From JAXMBN01 sp046349875 (GTDB lineage Bacteria; Planctomycetota; Planctomycetia; Pirellulales; Pirellulaceae), in NCBI GenBank assembly GCA_046349875.1, contig JAXMBN010000007.1, positions 1 to 64,000 on the forward strand: a DNA stretch of 64,000 bases, read 5' to 3'. Shown one piece after another: positions 35,420-46,528 of the stretch (position 1 is the stretch's first letter; each line of letters starts with the position of its first letter). Both the position numbers and the translations under genes were made by a program. The notes beneath the pieces were generated by a model. It saw nothing but the letters and a program-made list of their open reading frames with translations, was not told the DNA's origin and made no database searches.

Positions 35420-36462
35420 TGTACCATCGCCCATTCGGACGTACAGGACTTTCGGTTCCACCAATTGTTTTTGGCGCAACCAATCTTGGAAATCTCTTTC
35501 GCGCCTTGGAGGATGAAACCAAACGGGAAATTGTACGCGAGTGGATTCGGGCGGTTCCTGCTCCAATCGTTATCGACTCGGCAGGCAAGTATGGCGCCGG
35601 GCTATCGCTTGAAGTCATCGGACGCGAACTCGAAGCGGCCAACGTACCTGAAGCGAATGTCATCATCAGTAACAAGCTTGCTTGGCGACGGGTTCCTTTG
35701 ACCACTCCCGAGCCTACCTTCGAACCCGGCGCGTGGATCGATATTCACCATGATGCCAGGCAAGACATTAGCTACGATGGCATTCTAAGATGTTGGAAAG
35801 AAGGTAACGAGCTTCTCGGCAATTACCAAGCATCGCTCCTTTCCGTTCATGATCCCGATGAGTACCTTGCCGCCGCAAGCGATGCTTCGGATCGGAAGCG
35901 TCGATTCCAAGATATCGTCGATGCCTATCGAGCTCTGGCCGAACTCAAACAAGCTGGGCTTGCTGCAGGCATTGGCATTGGATCCAAGACTTGGTCCGTC
36001 ATTCGCGAACTGGACCCTTACTGCCCTTTTGATTGGGTCATGTTCGCCAATAGCTTCACCGTGATGAACCATCCATCGGAATTGGTCCAATTCATGGAGA
36101 ATCTACACCAACGCGACATAGCCATCATCAATTCTGCCGTGTTTCAAGGAGGCTTCTTGGTAGGTGGTGATTTCTACAACTACAAAAAAATATCGCTCGA
36201 ATTGCCTGAGGATGTGGAGCGGCTCCGATGGCGAGAACGCTTCTGGGAGATCTGTAAACGGCATGGCGAGGACCCGTTTTCTGTCGCCGTTGCCTTTGGA
36301 CGATCGCATCCAGCCATCACCTCCATCGCATTATCCAGCAGCCGACCTGATCGAATTGCAAGCCACGTCGCTTCGGTTACGCATCAGGTTTCACCCGACG
36401 TATGGAACGAGATGCGATCTGCGGCGTTGATCGATCCTCACTATCCCTATTTGGCTCGTTAG
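35416..36462 (+). CDS. Aldo/keto reductase (L-fucose/D-threo-aldose dehydrogenase-like)
   Basis: 348 residues; its ATG overlaps the stop of the HEAT-repeat gene, indicating translational coupling. N-terminal FGRTGLSVPPIVFGATNLGN is the AKR opening; Asp74-type IDSAGKYG, SNKLAW and a SVHDPDEYL segment correspond to the catalytic Asp/Tyr/Lys/His set. AKRs of this subfamily oxidise fucose or related aldoses with NAD(P). The exact substrate is not decided by sequence. Confidence 0.88.
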   Translation: MMYHRPFGRTGLSVPPIVFGATNLGNLFRALEDETKREIVREWIRAVPAPIVIDSAGKYGAGLSLEVIGRELEAANVPEANVIISNKLAWRRVPLTTPEPTFEPGAWIDIHHDARQDISYDGILRCWKEGNELLGNYQASLLSVHDPDEYLAAASDASDRKRRFQDIVDAYRALAELKQAGLAAGIGIGSKTWSVIRELDPYCPFDWVMFANSFTVMNHPSELVQFMENLHQRDIAIINSAVFQGGFLVGGDFYNYKKISLELPEDVERLRWRERFWEICKRHGEDPFSVAVAFGRSHPAITSIALSSSRPDRIASHVASVTHQVSPDVWNEMRSAALIDPHYPYLAR

Positions 36463-36482
36463 GCTTATTGCCATTTTGATTG

Positions 36483-38930
36483 TTATTCCGTAACGAGTTC
36501 AAGCTCATACGGTATCTGTGGGCCGCGAATGGCATGCTGTACCGTAACTCCATCGAAAGCATACGCATCCCATTTGAATGTTATCTGTGAATCGTGAATG
36601 GAATCGCGTGATGCAATCCCGCATACTTGCCCATTCACAATTAATCCCAAGGTTGAAGTAGCTCCAGCACTTGCTTCAAATTGAGTACGGCCTTTGTCGC
36701 TCAACGTGACTGTGAGTCCGCCGTTATTCTTCACCTCTCGAACCATGTCAGCGTTCAAGGTGAAGGGCTTCGAAGGGGAGGCCACTTCCGCGCCAAGTCC
36801 CTTTTGAATGGTGCGAAGATGTTCTGTCGACACAAAACTGGCTACTGGATAACTCGAACCACTCGTCGAGATTTCCTTATCGGAGAGTGTGGCCGAATTC
36901 TCATCGAGCAACCAAACGATTTGGGGTGAGTTCTTGATTGCCATCCGTTCGCGGATCTTCTTCATCTGATACTTCCAGCCTCGCACGGAAAGTCCGCGTC
37001 GCGTCGATTCGCAGTAGATACCGGGAAGATCAAATAGTCGCGATTGAACGGAATCCAATAACAACTGACTCTCCCAGTTTTGGTCGACGACGCGATAGCG
37101 ATACTCGGATGGATAGTAGCCGAACATCCAAATGCCTAGCCCCAAAGAGAGAATCGCCAGTAACGCGGCGTTGGCCGCGGCCACCCATCGTCCTTGCCTG
37201 GTTTCTCGAAGATAAAACAAGGTCGTCGTGCCCCACGACTTTGCGGAAGCGACCGATCGATTTTCAGGGTCATTTTCGCGGAGCCAATAGAGGGTCCAAA
37301 GGGCAAAGGGAGCGCTAAGAATGACAACAGGGGAAATTGGGAACAGGGCCACGATGGCCGCAGCCTGTGTGAACTTGGGAGCCCCAACGGTCGCATGGAG
37401 AATCGCGGCGAGCCAAGGAATGACGATCCCTAGTGGAGCTAAGATCAAACAAATCAAGACAATTCCGATCGGCGTGAACTGACCTGAATCGTTCATCGCT
37501 AACATCATAATCGACACGACAAAAAGAGCCGTGTTGATGATGGCGATCACGACGAACATCATCGCAATCCACGGATGCTTAGGGACATCATTGGCCGGAA
37601 ATTTTTGTTTTCCGAGGATATCCGCAGGGAATCCAGCGGACTCCAAGACGCGACGGGCCAAGGCATTGTCGGTTCGCTTGATCTTTAAGCGAATGCAACC
37701 CGCGTCGGCCGTAGGAAAGTCTCGCACGTCCGTCATCGAACTCGACTGCAGAATGAGCTTTGACGAAAAGACACCCGGACGAAAATCACATCGCGACAAA
37801 CGCTGTACGGGTATTTCGACAACGGAAACATCCGATGAAACAAAGCAACCTAAAAGCGCATCGCGTGTACGGTACTCCACTCGGATTCCTTGCGGATTTG
37901 CTTGAACAACCCCCGACGTCCGCGCGAAACCACCATAGGACTCGCACTCGAAAGGAAACGAATGCGAAGTCTGCGCAACAGCATGGATCGCTTCAAGTGG
38001 CTGGAGCACTGGCACTCCTTGTCCGGCAGTCGCTCTCAGATGTATAAGGTCGGATTCGAGTTGAGCTGCGGTTTGATATCGAAGATCAGGGCGACGTTGC
38101 AAGGTCTTGAGCACGATCGAATCGAACCTGCGATCGACTCGAACCATGGTGCTTGGCGATTCGAATCTCCCGAGCGGCAATTGACCGGTAAGGAGTTCAT
38201 AGAAAACTACGCCAAGAGCATAGAGATCGACGCGATGGTCGGCCTTGTCCGGTGATTCAAGTTGCTCGGGCGCTAAATAATGGAAGGAACCAAGGACCTG
38301 ACGCGTCGCGGTCAACGTGGGATTGCGATTGGACTCATCCACAATTTTGGCGATTCCAAAATCGGCGACCTTGAGAGCGCCATCCTCGCCCAACAAAATG
38401 TTCTCTGGTTTGATATCGCGGTGCACCACACCTTTGCTGTGAGCGTAATCCAAAGCGCGACAAATGGTTGCAACCAAGTCGAGCGCATCATCTGCTCCGA
38501 CACTTTTGGTTGCCATGGCCTCGCGAAGATTGACCCCATCCACATACTCCATCATCAAATAGGCTAAACCCGTTGAGGTTCGGCCGTAGTCGAAGATCGC
38601 GACAATATTGGGATGCGATAACTTCGCCAACGCCTTGGCCTCTCGCTCGAATCGCTCCAAAAACGTAGGATCGTCGGAAATTTCTTTGGCGATGACTTTG
38701 AGCGCAACGTCTCGATCGAGAGTCGTTTGCCGCGCCTGAAAAATGGCACCCATTCCACCGCGGCCGATGAGCCGCTTGATTTCAAGATTGGGAAACTGCG
38801 CACGCAAAGAAGCCAAATCTTCCCAGTTATCTTGCGGTTTTTCGCGAGATCCCACCCCCAAACGGAGCAAGCAAGCGGGGCACTCATTTTCTTTTCGAAT
38901 CGTATTTCCACAAACCGAACAAACGGCCAT
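36483..38930 (-). CDS. Ser/Thr protein kinase with zinc ribbon, membrane helices and SecD-like C-terminal domain
   Basis: 815 residues. An N-terminal Cys ribbon (CSVCG...CPAC, 4-20) precedes a full kinase domain: glycine loop GRGGMG (56-61), Lys78, HRD at 170-172, KPEN, DFG at 190-192. After it comes a regulatory beta-rich region (about 310-430), several membrane helices (about 455-600), and an extracytoplasmic tail whose TLSDKGRTQFEASAGATSTLGLIVNGQV resembles the SecD/SecDF P1 head. It probably senses an extracytoplasmic signal and phosphorylates cytoplasmic targets. Such Pkn2-type kinases are numerous in planctomycetes. Confidence 0.88.
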   Translation of the reverse strand: MAVCSVCGNTIRKENECPACLLRLGVGSREKPQDNWEDLASLRAQFPNLEIKRLIGRGGMGAIFQARQTTLDRDVALKVIAKEISDDPTFLERFEREAKALAKLSHPNIVAIFDYGRTSTGLAYLMMEYVDGVNLREAMATKSVGADDALDLVATICRALDYAHSKGVVHRDIKPENILLGEDGALKVADFGIAKIVDESNRNPTLTATRQVLGSFHYLAPEQLESPDKADHRVDLYALGVVFYELLTGQLPLGRFESPSTMVRVDRRFDSIVLKTLQRRPDLRYQTAAQLESDLIHLRATAGQGVPVLQPLEAIHAVAQTSHSFPFECESYGGFARTSGVVQANPQGIRVEYRTRDALLGCFVSSDVSVVEIPVQRLSRCDFRPGVFSSKLILQSSSMTDVRDFPTADAGCIRLKIKRTDNALARRVLESAGFPADILGKQKFPANDVPKHPWIAMMFVVIAIINTALFVVSIMMLAMNDSGQFTPIGIVLICLILAPLGIVIPWLAAILHATVGAPKFTQAAAIVALFPISPVVILSAPFALWTLYWLRENDPENRSVASAKSWGTTTLFYLRETRQGRWVAAANAALLAILSLGLGIWMFGYYPSEYRYRVVDQNWESQLLLDSVQSRLFDLPGIYCESTRRGLSVRGWKYQMKKIRERMAIKNSPQIVWLLDENSATLSDKEISTSGSSYPVASFVSTEHLRTIQKGLGAEVASPSKPFTLNADMVREVKNNGGLTVTLSDKGRTQFEASAGATSTLGLIVNGQVCGIASRDSIHDSQITFKWDAYAFDGVTVQHAIRGPQIPYELELVTE

Positions 38931-39164
38931 CGCTTCAACCCTTTTGACGGAACCAATCCAGGCGTTACCTAAGCGATTCGCCTTTTCTGTGCCTCAGTTA
39001 CAGCTCCGTCCTGTTTTTCCAAAAATTAGTCCCGCCGCGGCACCTAACATTAAAAATATTTCTAGCAGGCACTTTCCGTAAAGCTCTCTGGAACACGCGG
39101 GCGATTTGGAGTAGTTACAATAGTTCGAGTCTTTTACCTACCTTGTGATTCTAGGAGTCTTTCT

Positions 39165-40466
39165 ATGACGACTGACCTCTCCCGCAGAAGCTTTATCAAG
39201 AATACAACCGTGACCGCTTCTGGCTTGGCGGTAGCAAGCCAAATCGCTCGCACCGCTCACGCAGCGGGCAGCGACACCATCCGTTACGTGCTCATCGGAT
39301 GCGGTGGTCGTGGCACCGGAGCCGCCGAACAGATCTTCAACACCAAAGGCAACACCAAGTTGGTTGCCGTTCACGACGCCTTCAATGCCAATGCGAAGCG
39401 ATGCGTGGACTATCTCTCCAAGAAGAACGCCGACAAGGTCGATGTAACCCCCGAGCGAATCTTCACGGGCATTGATGGTTACAAGAATGCGATCGATGTC
39501 GATTGCGATTTGGTGGTCATCGCCACTCCTCCTGGATTCAAGCCTCAACAGTTTGAGTATGCTGTGAAGAAGGGACGTCACGTGTTCATGGAGAAGCCTG
39601 TGGCTTCGGATGCTCCTGGCGTTCGACGTGTATTGGCAGCCGTAGAAGAATCGAAGAAGAAGAACCTGATGGTTGCGATCGGTCTTCAACGTCGTCATGA
39701 GCCTCAGTACATGGATACCATCAAGCGACTCCACGATGGCGCCATCGGGGACATCATTTGCCTCCGCGTCTATTGGAATGGTAACGGCATTTGGCACCGC
39801 GAACGCAAGCCAGAGATGTCGGAAATGGAATACCAAGTAAACAACTGGTATCACTTCAATTGGCTTTCCGGCGATCAGATTTGCGAACAACACATTCACA
39901 ATCTAGACGTTGGATGCTGGGTCAAGAACGCGTTCCCAGTCGAGTGCAATGGTATGGGTGGTGGTGAACAACGCATGGGTGGCGATCGCCGCCTATCGCA
40001 GATCTTCGACCATACGTTCTGCGAATACACCTTTGCCGATGGCACCAAGATGTTTAGCCAAGGGCGACACCTCGAAGGTGGTTGGTCCAATGTGAGCGAG
40101 TTTGCTCACGGTTCCAAAGGTACATCCGATCCTTCCGGATGGATCAAGGGTGCCACCAATTGGGACTTCAATGGAAAACGCGTGAATGGCCACCAGCAAG
40201 AACAGCACGATTTGATCGAAGCATTGATGGCCGGCAAGATTTACAACGAAGGTGAGTACGGCGCGAAGTCGACGTTTACCGCCATCCTGGGTCGTGAAGC
40301 TTGCTACTCTGGTAAGCTTCTTAAGTGGGACGAACTCCTCGCCAAGGGTCGCGATCTATGTCCTGGTATCGACAACTACACCTTGGGATCGCAGCCACCA
40401 ACCATGCCAGGTGAAGATGGCAAGTACCCAGTACCAGTACCAGGCAAATACAATCCATTTGCCTAG
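39165..40466 (+). CDS. Tat-exported Gfo/Idh/MocA family oxidoreductase
   Basis: 433 residues. Tat signal RRSFIKNTTVTASGLAVASQIARTAHA, then an N-terminal NAD(P)-binding fold (YVLIGCGGRGTGAAEQI), EKPVASDAPGVRR (the conserved EKP) and a C-terminal substrate domain. Planctomycete members usually dehydrogenate or epimerise sugars in the periplasm, perhaps as part of polysaccharide breakdown. It is monocistronic with a terminator at 40493 that also serves the converging gene. Confidence 0.93.
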   Translation: MTTDLSRRSFIKNTTVTASGLAVASQIARTAHAAGSDTIRYVLIGCGGRGTGAAEQIFNTKGNTKLVAVHDAFNANAKRCVDYLSKKNADKVDVTPERIFTGIDGYKNAIDVDCDLVVIATPPGFKPQQFEYAVKKGRHVFMEKPVASDAPGVRRVLAAVEESKKKNLMVAIGLQRRHEPQYMDTIKRLHDGAIGDIICLRVYWNGNGIWHRERKPEMSEMEYQVNNWYHFNWLSGDQICEQHIHNLDVGCWVKNAFPVECNGMGGGEQRMGGDRRLSQIFDHTFCEYTFADGTKMFSQGRHLEGGWSNVSEFAHGSKGTSDPSGWIKGATNWDFNGKRVNGHQQEQHDLIEALMAGKIYNEGEYGAKSTFTAILGREACYSGKLLKWDELLAKGRDLCPGIDNYTLGSQPPTMPGEDGKYPVPVPGKYNPFA

Positions 40467-40492
40467 TGGATTCGCTAAAACGAATACCAACG

Positions 40493-40522
40493 AAAAGGGG
40501 ATGAGTTGCTCGTCCCCTTTTT
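40493..40522. terminator. Bidirectional terminator after the Gfo/Idh gene
   Basis: AAAAGGGGATGAG and CTCGTCCCCTTTT pair with a TTG loop and one G-T pair, then seven T. The converging hypothetical gene ends at 40551. Confidence 0.9.
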
Positions 40523-40550
40523 TTGTTTCACTCAAAGAGCATCGCCACAA

Positions 40551-41891
40551 TTAAGGCAATGGCATCTCGGGCAGTTTGAAGGTGAACTCTTTCGTCACCA
40601 CCGCGCCAGGAGCGTCGTAAACGAATCGATACTTATCAGGTCCTTTGGACATATCAAACAAGTACGAGATTCCGACTTCATCGCCACCCAGCTTATAAGT
40701 TTGCCAACCTACATTCTCGATGCGACTCCCTTTGTCATCGAGTACATAGGCTTCGTTATTCATGACCCATCCACGAAACGAATCCATCGTTTGCGAGGCG
40801 TTCTCGAGCTTGATCAGAGTGATCACCTCATAGATGCCGCCATTCTTTCGGACGCGATCGATCGTCACGGTAAGATTCCCGGACTTTTGTGTTTTCTTAC
40901 CTGGTTTGTCCAATTGTTCAAAGGTCAATTGAACTTGGGGACCAGGAATCGCTGCGATGAACTTCCCCTTCAACCCTTTGACACTTTTCAAATCGCGGGC
41001 GGGCAATCCCATAAAAAACTCCACCTCCGTTTGCGAAGCATTTCCTTGCGGTGAATACTCGGGTGCTGTTTCAGGATTGGTTGGAGGGACCTTCGTGCCG
41101 TCGGGCAATATCAACTCGGCATTCTTCATCGGAAACTGCATATAGACCGGTCGGAAACGAGGTTCCCAAGAGATCCACGCTTTGACTCGAAGCGAGTCTT
41201 GCATCGAATCTTTGATGGAACGCGTCGCGGTTAACTCAATCGGCTCCAAACGAAACGACTCGACATAGACTCCACTTGCAATTCTGAGTCCCGAAGTCAC
41301 TTGCTTGGCTCGTATCTTGAGCGCCCCCGCTGTTTCACTGAAGGGTTCGATATCAAGGCCCCCCTCATCCAATACTTCGTCGAAAGCATCCCAGAAACTG
41401 ACGTCCTCCAGATCGAGATTCAATTGTTTCTCGGGCAGAGTATCCCAAAGCAACTTGTTGCCTGTTTGTTTGCTGATCGACTGCAAAGCATCGCTAAGCG
41501 ACATGACTCCTTTCAACGTAACGCTAGAAGGTTTGATGACGACCTCGGTTTGTTGCGACTGGAGCTTTTCTACCAAGCGACGAAGGCGCACTTCAACCTC
41601 GGCCGAAGTCGAGGCAGTGATTTTTGGCAACATGGGAACGATCGATGGCCCCAATTCCAAAATGCCTTTCTCTGCAGCATCGCGTTCGGCAAGCGTATCG
41701 GCTTCAAGTTGCTGTACTAACTTTTTCAGCGCGATCGCCTTTTCGTCTTCTTTCGCCGCAACGTTGGTTTCTTGCGCGCAGGTGATGCCATCACCGATGC
41801 AATTCCATACGCCGCAGCCAAGACCACCTACCATCAGACTGACACGCAAGCATTGCAGCATCGATTTCTTAGGGATCATTAACGTTCGCAT
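40551..41891 (-). CDS. Exported hypothetical protein with N-terminal helical and beta domains
   Basis: 446 residues. A membrane-type leader (CLRVSLMVGGLGCGVWNCI), a helical segment rich in Leu/Glu (LKKLVQQLEADTLAERDAAEKGIL, which recalls a HEAT-like repeat), then a beta-rich domain with VTLKGVMSLSDALQSISKQTGNKLLWD (STN/secretin-like) and an unassigned C-terminal beta domain. No enzyme motif. It begins immediately after the stop of the upstream esterase gene (TAG then ATG), so the two form an operon. Confidence 0.7.
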   Translation of the reverse strand: MRTLMIPKKSMLQCLRVSLMVGGLGCGVWNCIGDGITCAQETNVAAKEDEKAIALKKLVQQLEADTLAERDAAEKGILELGPSIVPMLPKITASTSAEVEVRLRRLVEKLQSQQTEVVIKPSSVTLKGVMSLSDALQSISKQTGNKLLWDTLPEKQLNLDLEDVSFWDAFDEVLDEGGLDIEPFSETAGALKIRAKQVTSGLRIASGVYVESFRLEPIELTATRSIKDSMQDSLRVKAWISWEPRFRPVYMQFPMKNAELILPDGTKVPPTNPETAPEYSPQGNASQTEVEFFMGLPARDLKSVKGLKGKFIAAIPGPQVQLTFEQLDKPGKKTQKSGNLTVTIDRVRKNGGIYEVITLIKLENASQTMDSFRGWVMNNEAYVLDDKGSRIENVGWQTYKLGGDEVGISYLFDMSKGPDKYRFVYDAPGAVVTKEFTFKLPEMPLP

Positions 41892-43187
41892 CTAGTTCTT
41901 TCCCTTTTGTAAGTGACGATCTGCAAAATCCATGTAGCGTTCCCAATCGTAGAGGAGTATGTCATGCTTCCCAATGCGTAGGTGAAAACCGATCGCATCC
42001 CCAACCATCTTTTCTGGCTCGGGCATGGTCTCGGAGGGAAGCCCTTTGAGGCCATGAAGTTCATAGGCTGCATTCGCATACCATCCACTCAAGTATTCAC
42101 CCTTGGGGTCTGCCCAAAGATCTTCGGTCGCACTTGCGATGTAGACTGGACGTGGTGCCATAGCCGCAATGAGCATATTCTGCTCGACAGGAAGCTGCTC
42201 TTCTTTGTCGTTGTATTGCCGAAAGTTTCGGCAGAACCAGTGAGGAAACGACGTATTGATGCGAGCAACGGACTCACCAAAAACGCGTTTGCTTAGCGCT
42301 GCACCACCGCATCCCGAGTTATTGGAATAGACGATGCGAAACCGCTCATCCGTTGCCCCAGCCCACAAGGCAGCCTTACCCAATCGAGAATGCCCTACCA
42401 CCAGCATTGCATCGGAACGGAGATCTTTCTGCTGAATCAAAACGTCGACTATTCTCTGCAAGCCCCATGCCCATGCTCCAATCGATCCCCATCGATCGGG
42501 ATGAGCGTCATCTCCGACAAACTCGGGGAACAGTGCATGTACTCCGTTTTTGAATCCATCATCAAAATCGGGATCGATGTCGCCATAGTACACCGAAGCT
42601 ACCGCATAACCACGCGCAGTGATTTGAGTGATAGGCCATCGATGAGCCGATTGATTGCGCCCCGCTTCCGTTGCTTTGTTTCCTTCGGTCGTCTTCTTAT
42701 CTTCGCGGACCCAAGTATTGGGAATCAAAACCTGGGGATCCTCGGTCATCCCATGATTGCCGACGAAATTGAGTCCCAGAAAGCAGGGAACAGGCTTGGA
42801 GCTTTCTCTCGGCGTGAACAGGACGAGATCCAAGGGAACCGAAACACGCCCCGATGGTAGATCGCGCGCGAGGGTGATTCGAATTTGCTTGCGATAGCTG
42901 ACCTTATCCCAAGCGATCCCTTCCTCGATGACCTTCCATTGCAAATCGACCTTGTCGGTGGGAAGGAACCCATACTCGTATCGCGCTAACTGATCGACGA
43001 GATACTGTCGGTGATTCTTCCACTGCGTTACTTGTGTGATCTTTTCGTTCTTCGCTGTCACCATGCAATCGGGCACGGTATAGGCAGGAACTTTCGATTC
43101 CTCCTGATTGATTGCACGAATCTGCGCATGCGCTAATGTAGACATGCACATTGCAGCTCCTAAAGCCATTCCTGTAAATCGTTTCAT
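41892..43187 (-). CDS. Exported glucuronoyl esterase-like hydrolase (CE15)
   Basis: 431 residues from ATG 43187, giving signal peptide MKRFTGMALGAAMCMSTLAHA; the frame also opens 33 bases upstream. VVGHSRLGKAALWAGA holds nucleophile Ser267 in the GxSRxG motif of CE15, NNSGCGGAA follows, and the C-terminal KHDILLYDW supplies the His. CE15 enzymes cut ester bonds between lignin alcohols and glucuronoyl groups on xylan; planctomycete homologues may act on other uronic esters. It probably works in the periplasm with the next gene in the operon. Confidence 0.8.
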   Translation of the reverse strand: MKRFTGMALGAAMCMSTLAHAQIRAINQEESKVPAYTVPDCMVTAKNEKITQVTQWKNHRQYLVDQLARYEYGFLPTDKVDLQWKVIEEGIAWDKVSYRKQIRITLARDLPSGRVSVPLDLVLFTPRESSKPVPCFLGLNFVGNHGMTEDPQVLIPNTWVREDKKTTEGNKATEAGRNQSAHRWPITQITARGYAVASVYYGDIDPDFDDGFKNGVHALFPEFVGDDAHPDRWGSIGAWAWGLQRIVDVLIQQKDLRSDAMLVVGHSRLGKAALWAGATDERFRIVYSNNSGCGGAALSKRVFGESVARINTSFPHWFCRNFRQYNDKEEQLPVEQNMLIAAMAPRPVYIASATEDLWADPKGEYLSGWYANAAYELHGLKGLPSETMPEPEKMVGDAIGFHLRIGKHDILLYDWERYMDFADRHLQKGKN

Positions 43188-43447
43188 GGTGCGGCACGTT
43201 CGGTAAAGGGAGGAAATCATCGATGAACCGATCGCCTTATTCTAACCTGAAAAGGAGATGGCACGTCAACCGTTCGCGGAATCCCAGTCTAGGATCATGA
43301 CGGTGGCCAGGAGCCCAAAATATCGTTTCCAATAGACCAAAGTTGATCGTTCTTGCTCCCTGCCATTCTGCGCCTTCAGCGATCCACTTGGGCTCACATG
43401 GTGTTATGTTGAATGTCCGAGACACCCTTTTGACTTAGGATTCTTCG

Positions 43448-44504
43448 ATGCCCCAACTCGATGAAACACTTGCCGATCATGCCGTCTATCGTTGGCTCAA
43501 ACTTGCCGTCGCAACACAATCGTCGGACATCCACGCCCTTGTCGGATACAAACCGTCCTTGCGAACGCATGGACGATTGATCGAGATGGATCAGGAAGAA
43601 GAACTTACAGCCGAATCGCTTTTGTCGATATTGGCTCCGATCATGACCGAAACGCAAAAGCGGGAATTCGACCGTGAGAAGAATTGGGACTATGCCATCG
43701 AGGTGAGAATCGATGGTCGAGCTCATCGCTTTCGAATCAATCTATTCTTGAGCATGGGCGGGATTGGCGGGTGCATTCGAGTCATTCCCGACACCATCCC
43801 CGATTTTCAATGGTCCAATTTTCCGAAAGACCTCGCCAAACGCATCGCCGCACTTCCTAACGGTTTGGTCCTCTTCTCAGGTGTTACAGGCTCGGGCAAG
43901 AGTACCTCGTTAGCTCAGATCATTCACATGATGAATCAGGCCGGCAATCTTCGCATTTTGACGATCGAGGATCCAGTCGAATATAAATACCCACGCGTTC
44001 GCGGATCGCTCATCTCACAACGAGAAGTCGGAGATGACGTCGATACGTTCGCCGATGGCCTTCGCTTTGGTTTGCGACAAGATCCCGATGTTATACTGGT
44101 TGGTGAGATCCGCGATGTAGAAACCGCAAGGATGGCCCTGAGCGCTGCCGAAACGGGCCACTTGGTGTTGTCGACCATACCCGCGCGATGCCAAGGAGCC
44201 AATATCGCGTTACGCCACATGTTTCTCAACAGGTTCGCTTTGTATGCGAACACAACTGTTTTCACTGTTTGCGTTCTGTCGTTTGTCAACGATTGCTTGC
44301 CAGCAGTATTCCGGGCGAAAAAGGTGAACTTGCCCTTTGAGATCGTGAATACACCAGCGATTGGAAGTGCGATTCGCCTGTTTGAAAGCATCGACAATTA
44401 CATCCTGACCGGACGGTGATGGCATGATCTCGATGGATGAATCGATCAAGCAACTCTGGCCTCAATGGACTCATCGATCACGCAAACCGCGGAAGCGTGC
44501 GTGA
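43448..44504 (+). pseudogene. pilT: Decayed PilT/PilU-type pilus retraction ATPase
   Basis: The first 250 codons are intact: Walker A GVTGSGKST at 145-153, EDPVEYKYP (Asp box), GDDVDTFADGLRFGLRQDPDVILVGEIRD (Walker B) and ETGHLVLST. After that the reading frame changes at least three times: RDAKGA-type, then LRSVVCQRLLASSIPGEKGELA, then IVNTPAIGSAIRLFESIDNYIL and a final SMDESIKQLWPQ running to TGA 44502. PilT hexamers retract type IV pili. No intact pil genes are in the window, and 3.5 kb of degenerate sequence follows, so this is probably a dying pilus or secretion locus. Confidence 0.85.
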
Positions 44505-46528
44505 CGACTGAACCTATGTTCAACGTTGTGATCGATCCACTTTTGCGTTCGCCATAGATTCGCGAGTACCCACGAGGCAAGCGGCTATGCAGGCGCCTAC
44601 CTGAACTCGATAAAGGCTGTTCAGCGGATAAAATTAGTGAGGCGACGTTCTTGAGATCGATCATCTCCTTCGCTTTTGCCGTCGATACGAATGATCGGGT
44701 CAGGCCAGTGTCACCCGTACTGCGGACAACAGTCTTTACCTGGTATGGTTATCCAGGAGCTGGCCTTGATCCCAATGGATACATCACGACGATAACATGC
44801 AAGAGTTGTTCTCATCGAGTGCGTGCTGTCGAACCGTCTCGCGCGTATGACAAATGAGATAGGCGATGGCATCCGAAGGGAGAAAGCTGCGCGGCATCCT
44901 GATCCGACTGAGCAGTTGTAGATGGATCGAGATAAGATTGAAGGAAATCGTGTACATGAAGCGATTCCTTTCAGCTCCTCAGACCACTCCATCCCAGGAA
45001 CTCATCGATCTCACCTGCAAGCCTCGCAGTATCCGCAGGCAACCTCTTCCATGGCCGAATAGAATTCGCGAGGATTGATCGAGGACTCGCCCTCTGTGGG
45101 TCGCAATGAAACTCGGTTCTCCTCCCAAAGCCAATGCACCAAGGCCATCCCCATCGCCAATCATCGATCATCGATAGTGACGGTCCTTCACCATTTCATC
45201 CACTGATACGCGCCAACGGACGCGCCGAGCACCTTCGATCTCAATCGGTTGTGGGTTTGAACGATTGCGAGGCGACAAACGAACGCCGCATCTCGTCTGC
45301 TTCCGAACTTGCATTCCACTTAACCAGACGCCGAGCACTCTGGACCATCGTCGAGGTAGCACCTGGACGATGGACCTTTTGGCACCAAGCGGATAACTTC
45401 TTTTCCAGTTTCCCGCGGATTGCACCCATCAGCGACATCTGTTCGAAACGTAGGGCCGAAGCGAAACGGATGAGTTTCCGCCGTTCGCCTTGTACTTAGT
45501 GGATTGCCTTCTGCATAGTCCATGCCTTGCAATGCACGACAATACCAGGCTGTAAGAGGGTCACCGGACGTAGAACCGTATGCTTTCTTGTAGTCCATGC
45601 GGCCATGCACTTTGCGGGAGTTGTCACACCACCGACACGAAGGATGCGCTTGAGCCCCCTTCTTCTTTACGATGCCGAAAAATGCGCAGACCATTAACCT
45701 ATACTGAATTTGCCTCTTTGATTAGAAATGGTTGGTTCCTTCAGTCGACTTCGATTCTTCGTTGCCTCGTAAAAGGATGCCTATAAAAATCACGTTAAGA
45801 AACCGATTGTCGACCTCGATTCGATGATTCCCTCGAGGGCGTTGGAATGGCTGTCAGATCGAAACGACGAACCCAATCCCTCTTTTGCCACGTTGGCTCC
45901 GCCCTCCCGCCAGTACTCAGACCTCGATCGCTCCTGTTGGTCATGTTTGTCACCTGTGCACGGTGCGGCGATTTTTCATGCGAGCCGCGTGTTGATCATC
46001 CAAAGAGTTTTATTCGTACTTAAGTTATGTGTGACTCCTCCACCCCTCAACCACCCCGCAGAACTCTAGGATCTCCCCATCTCAACTTTCTCCTTTCTGC
46101 TACGCATCAGTTCTCTTGCTGGTTGATTGGGAGCATTCGGAATCCTGGTTTCCCACGTTGTGCGGTGGGCGACGAATTTGCCAAATCTTAAAGACGAAGA
46201 ACCATTGTGGGTAGGGCTCATCATTGCGCACAGGCTTTGACCGATTTCGACAACAGTTTCGCGTGACCAACAACAACGCGATCCTCGAGCACGAAACTTT
46301 TAGTGCTCCCTGGGAATGATGGCCAAATATGCTTGCCTGGTAGCCGTTGGCGGAGCCAAATCCTTCGGTCGTTCCATCGACATCGAACGAGGCAGTCACG
46401 AGTGCCTTATATTTGGTATTGCTGGAGTTCGAGTCCGATCGAAAAGTGGTCACAGACGACAATCGCCGTTCAAGAATTGAACTAAGCGATCTCAATTCGA
46501 TCCCACGACATGGGAAGCGATCATTCCT
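44505..46528 (+). other. Degenerate region following pilT, no gene recognised
   Basis: About 2 kb in which every open frame is short and interrupted on both strands. A Cys-containing stretch on the minus strand near 45590-45640 (for example SCRWCDNSRKVHG) looks protein-like but matches no family I recognise. I interpret the region as eroded coding sequence. Codon quality is poor throughout and no repeat, tRNA or hairpin stands out. Confidence 0.5.

Noticed and set aside
45320..45694. Minus-strand frame with SCRWCDNSRKVHG as a gene
   Set aside because: It is protein-like for about 60 residues but has no start context, no recognised family and sits in a clearly degenerate block.
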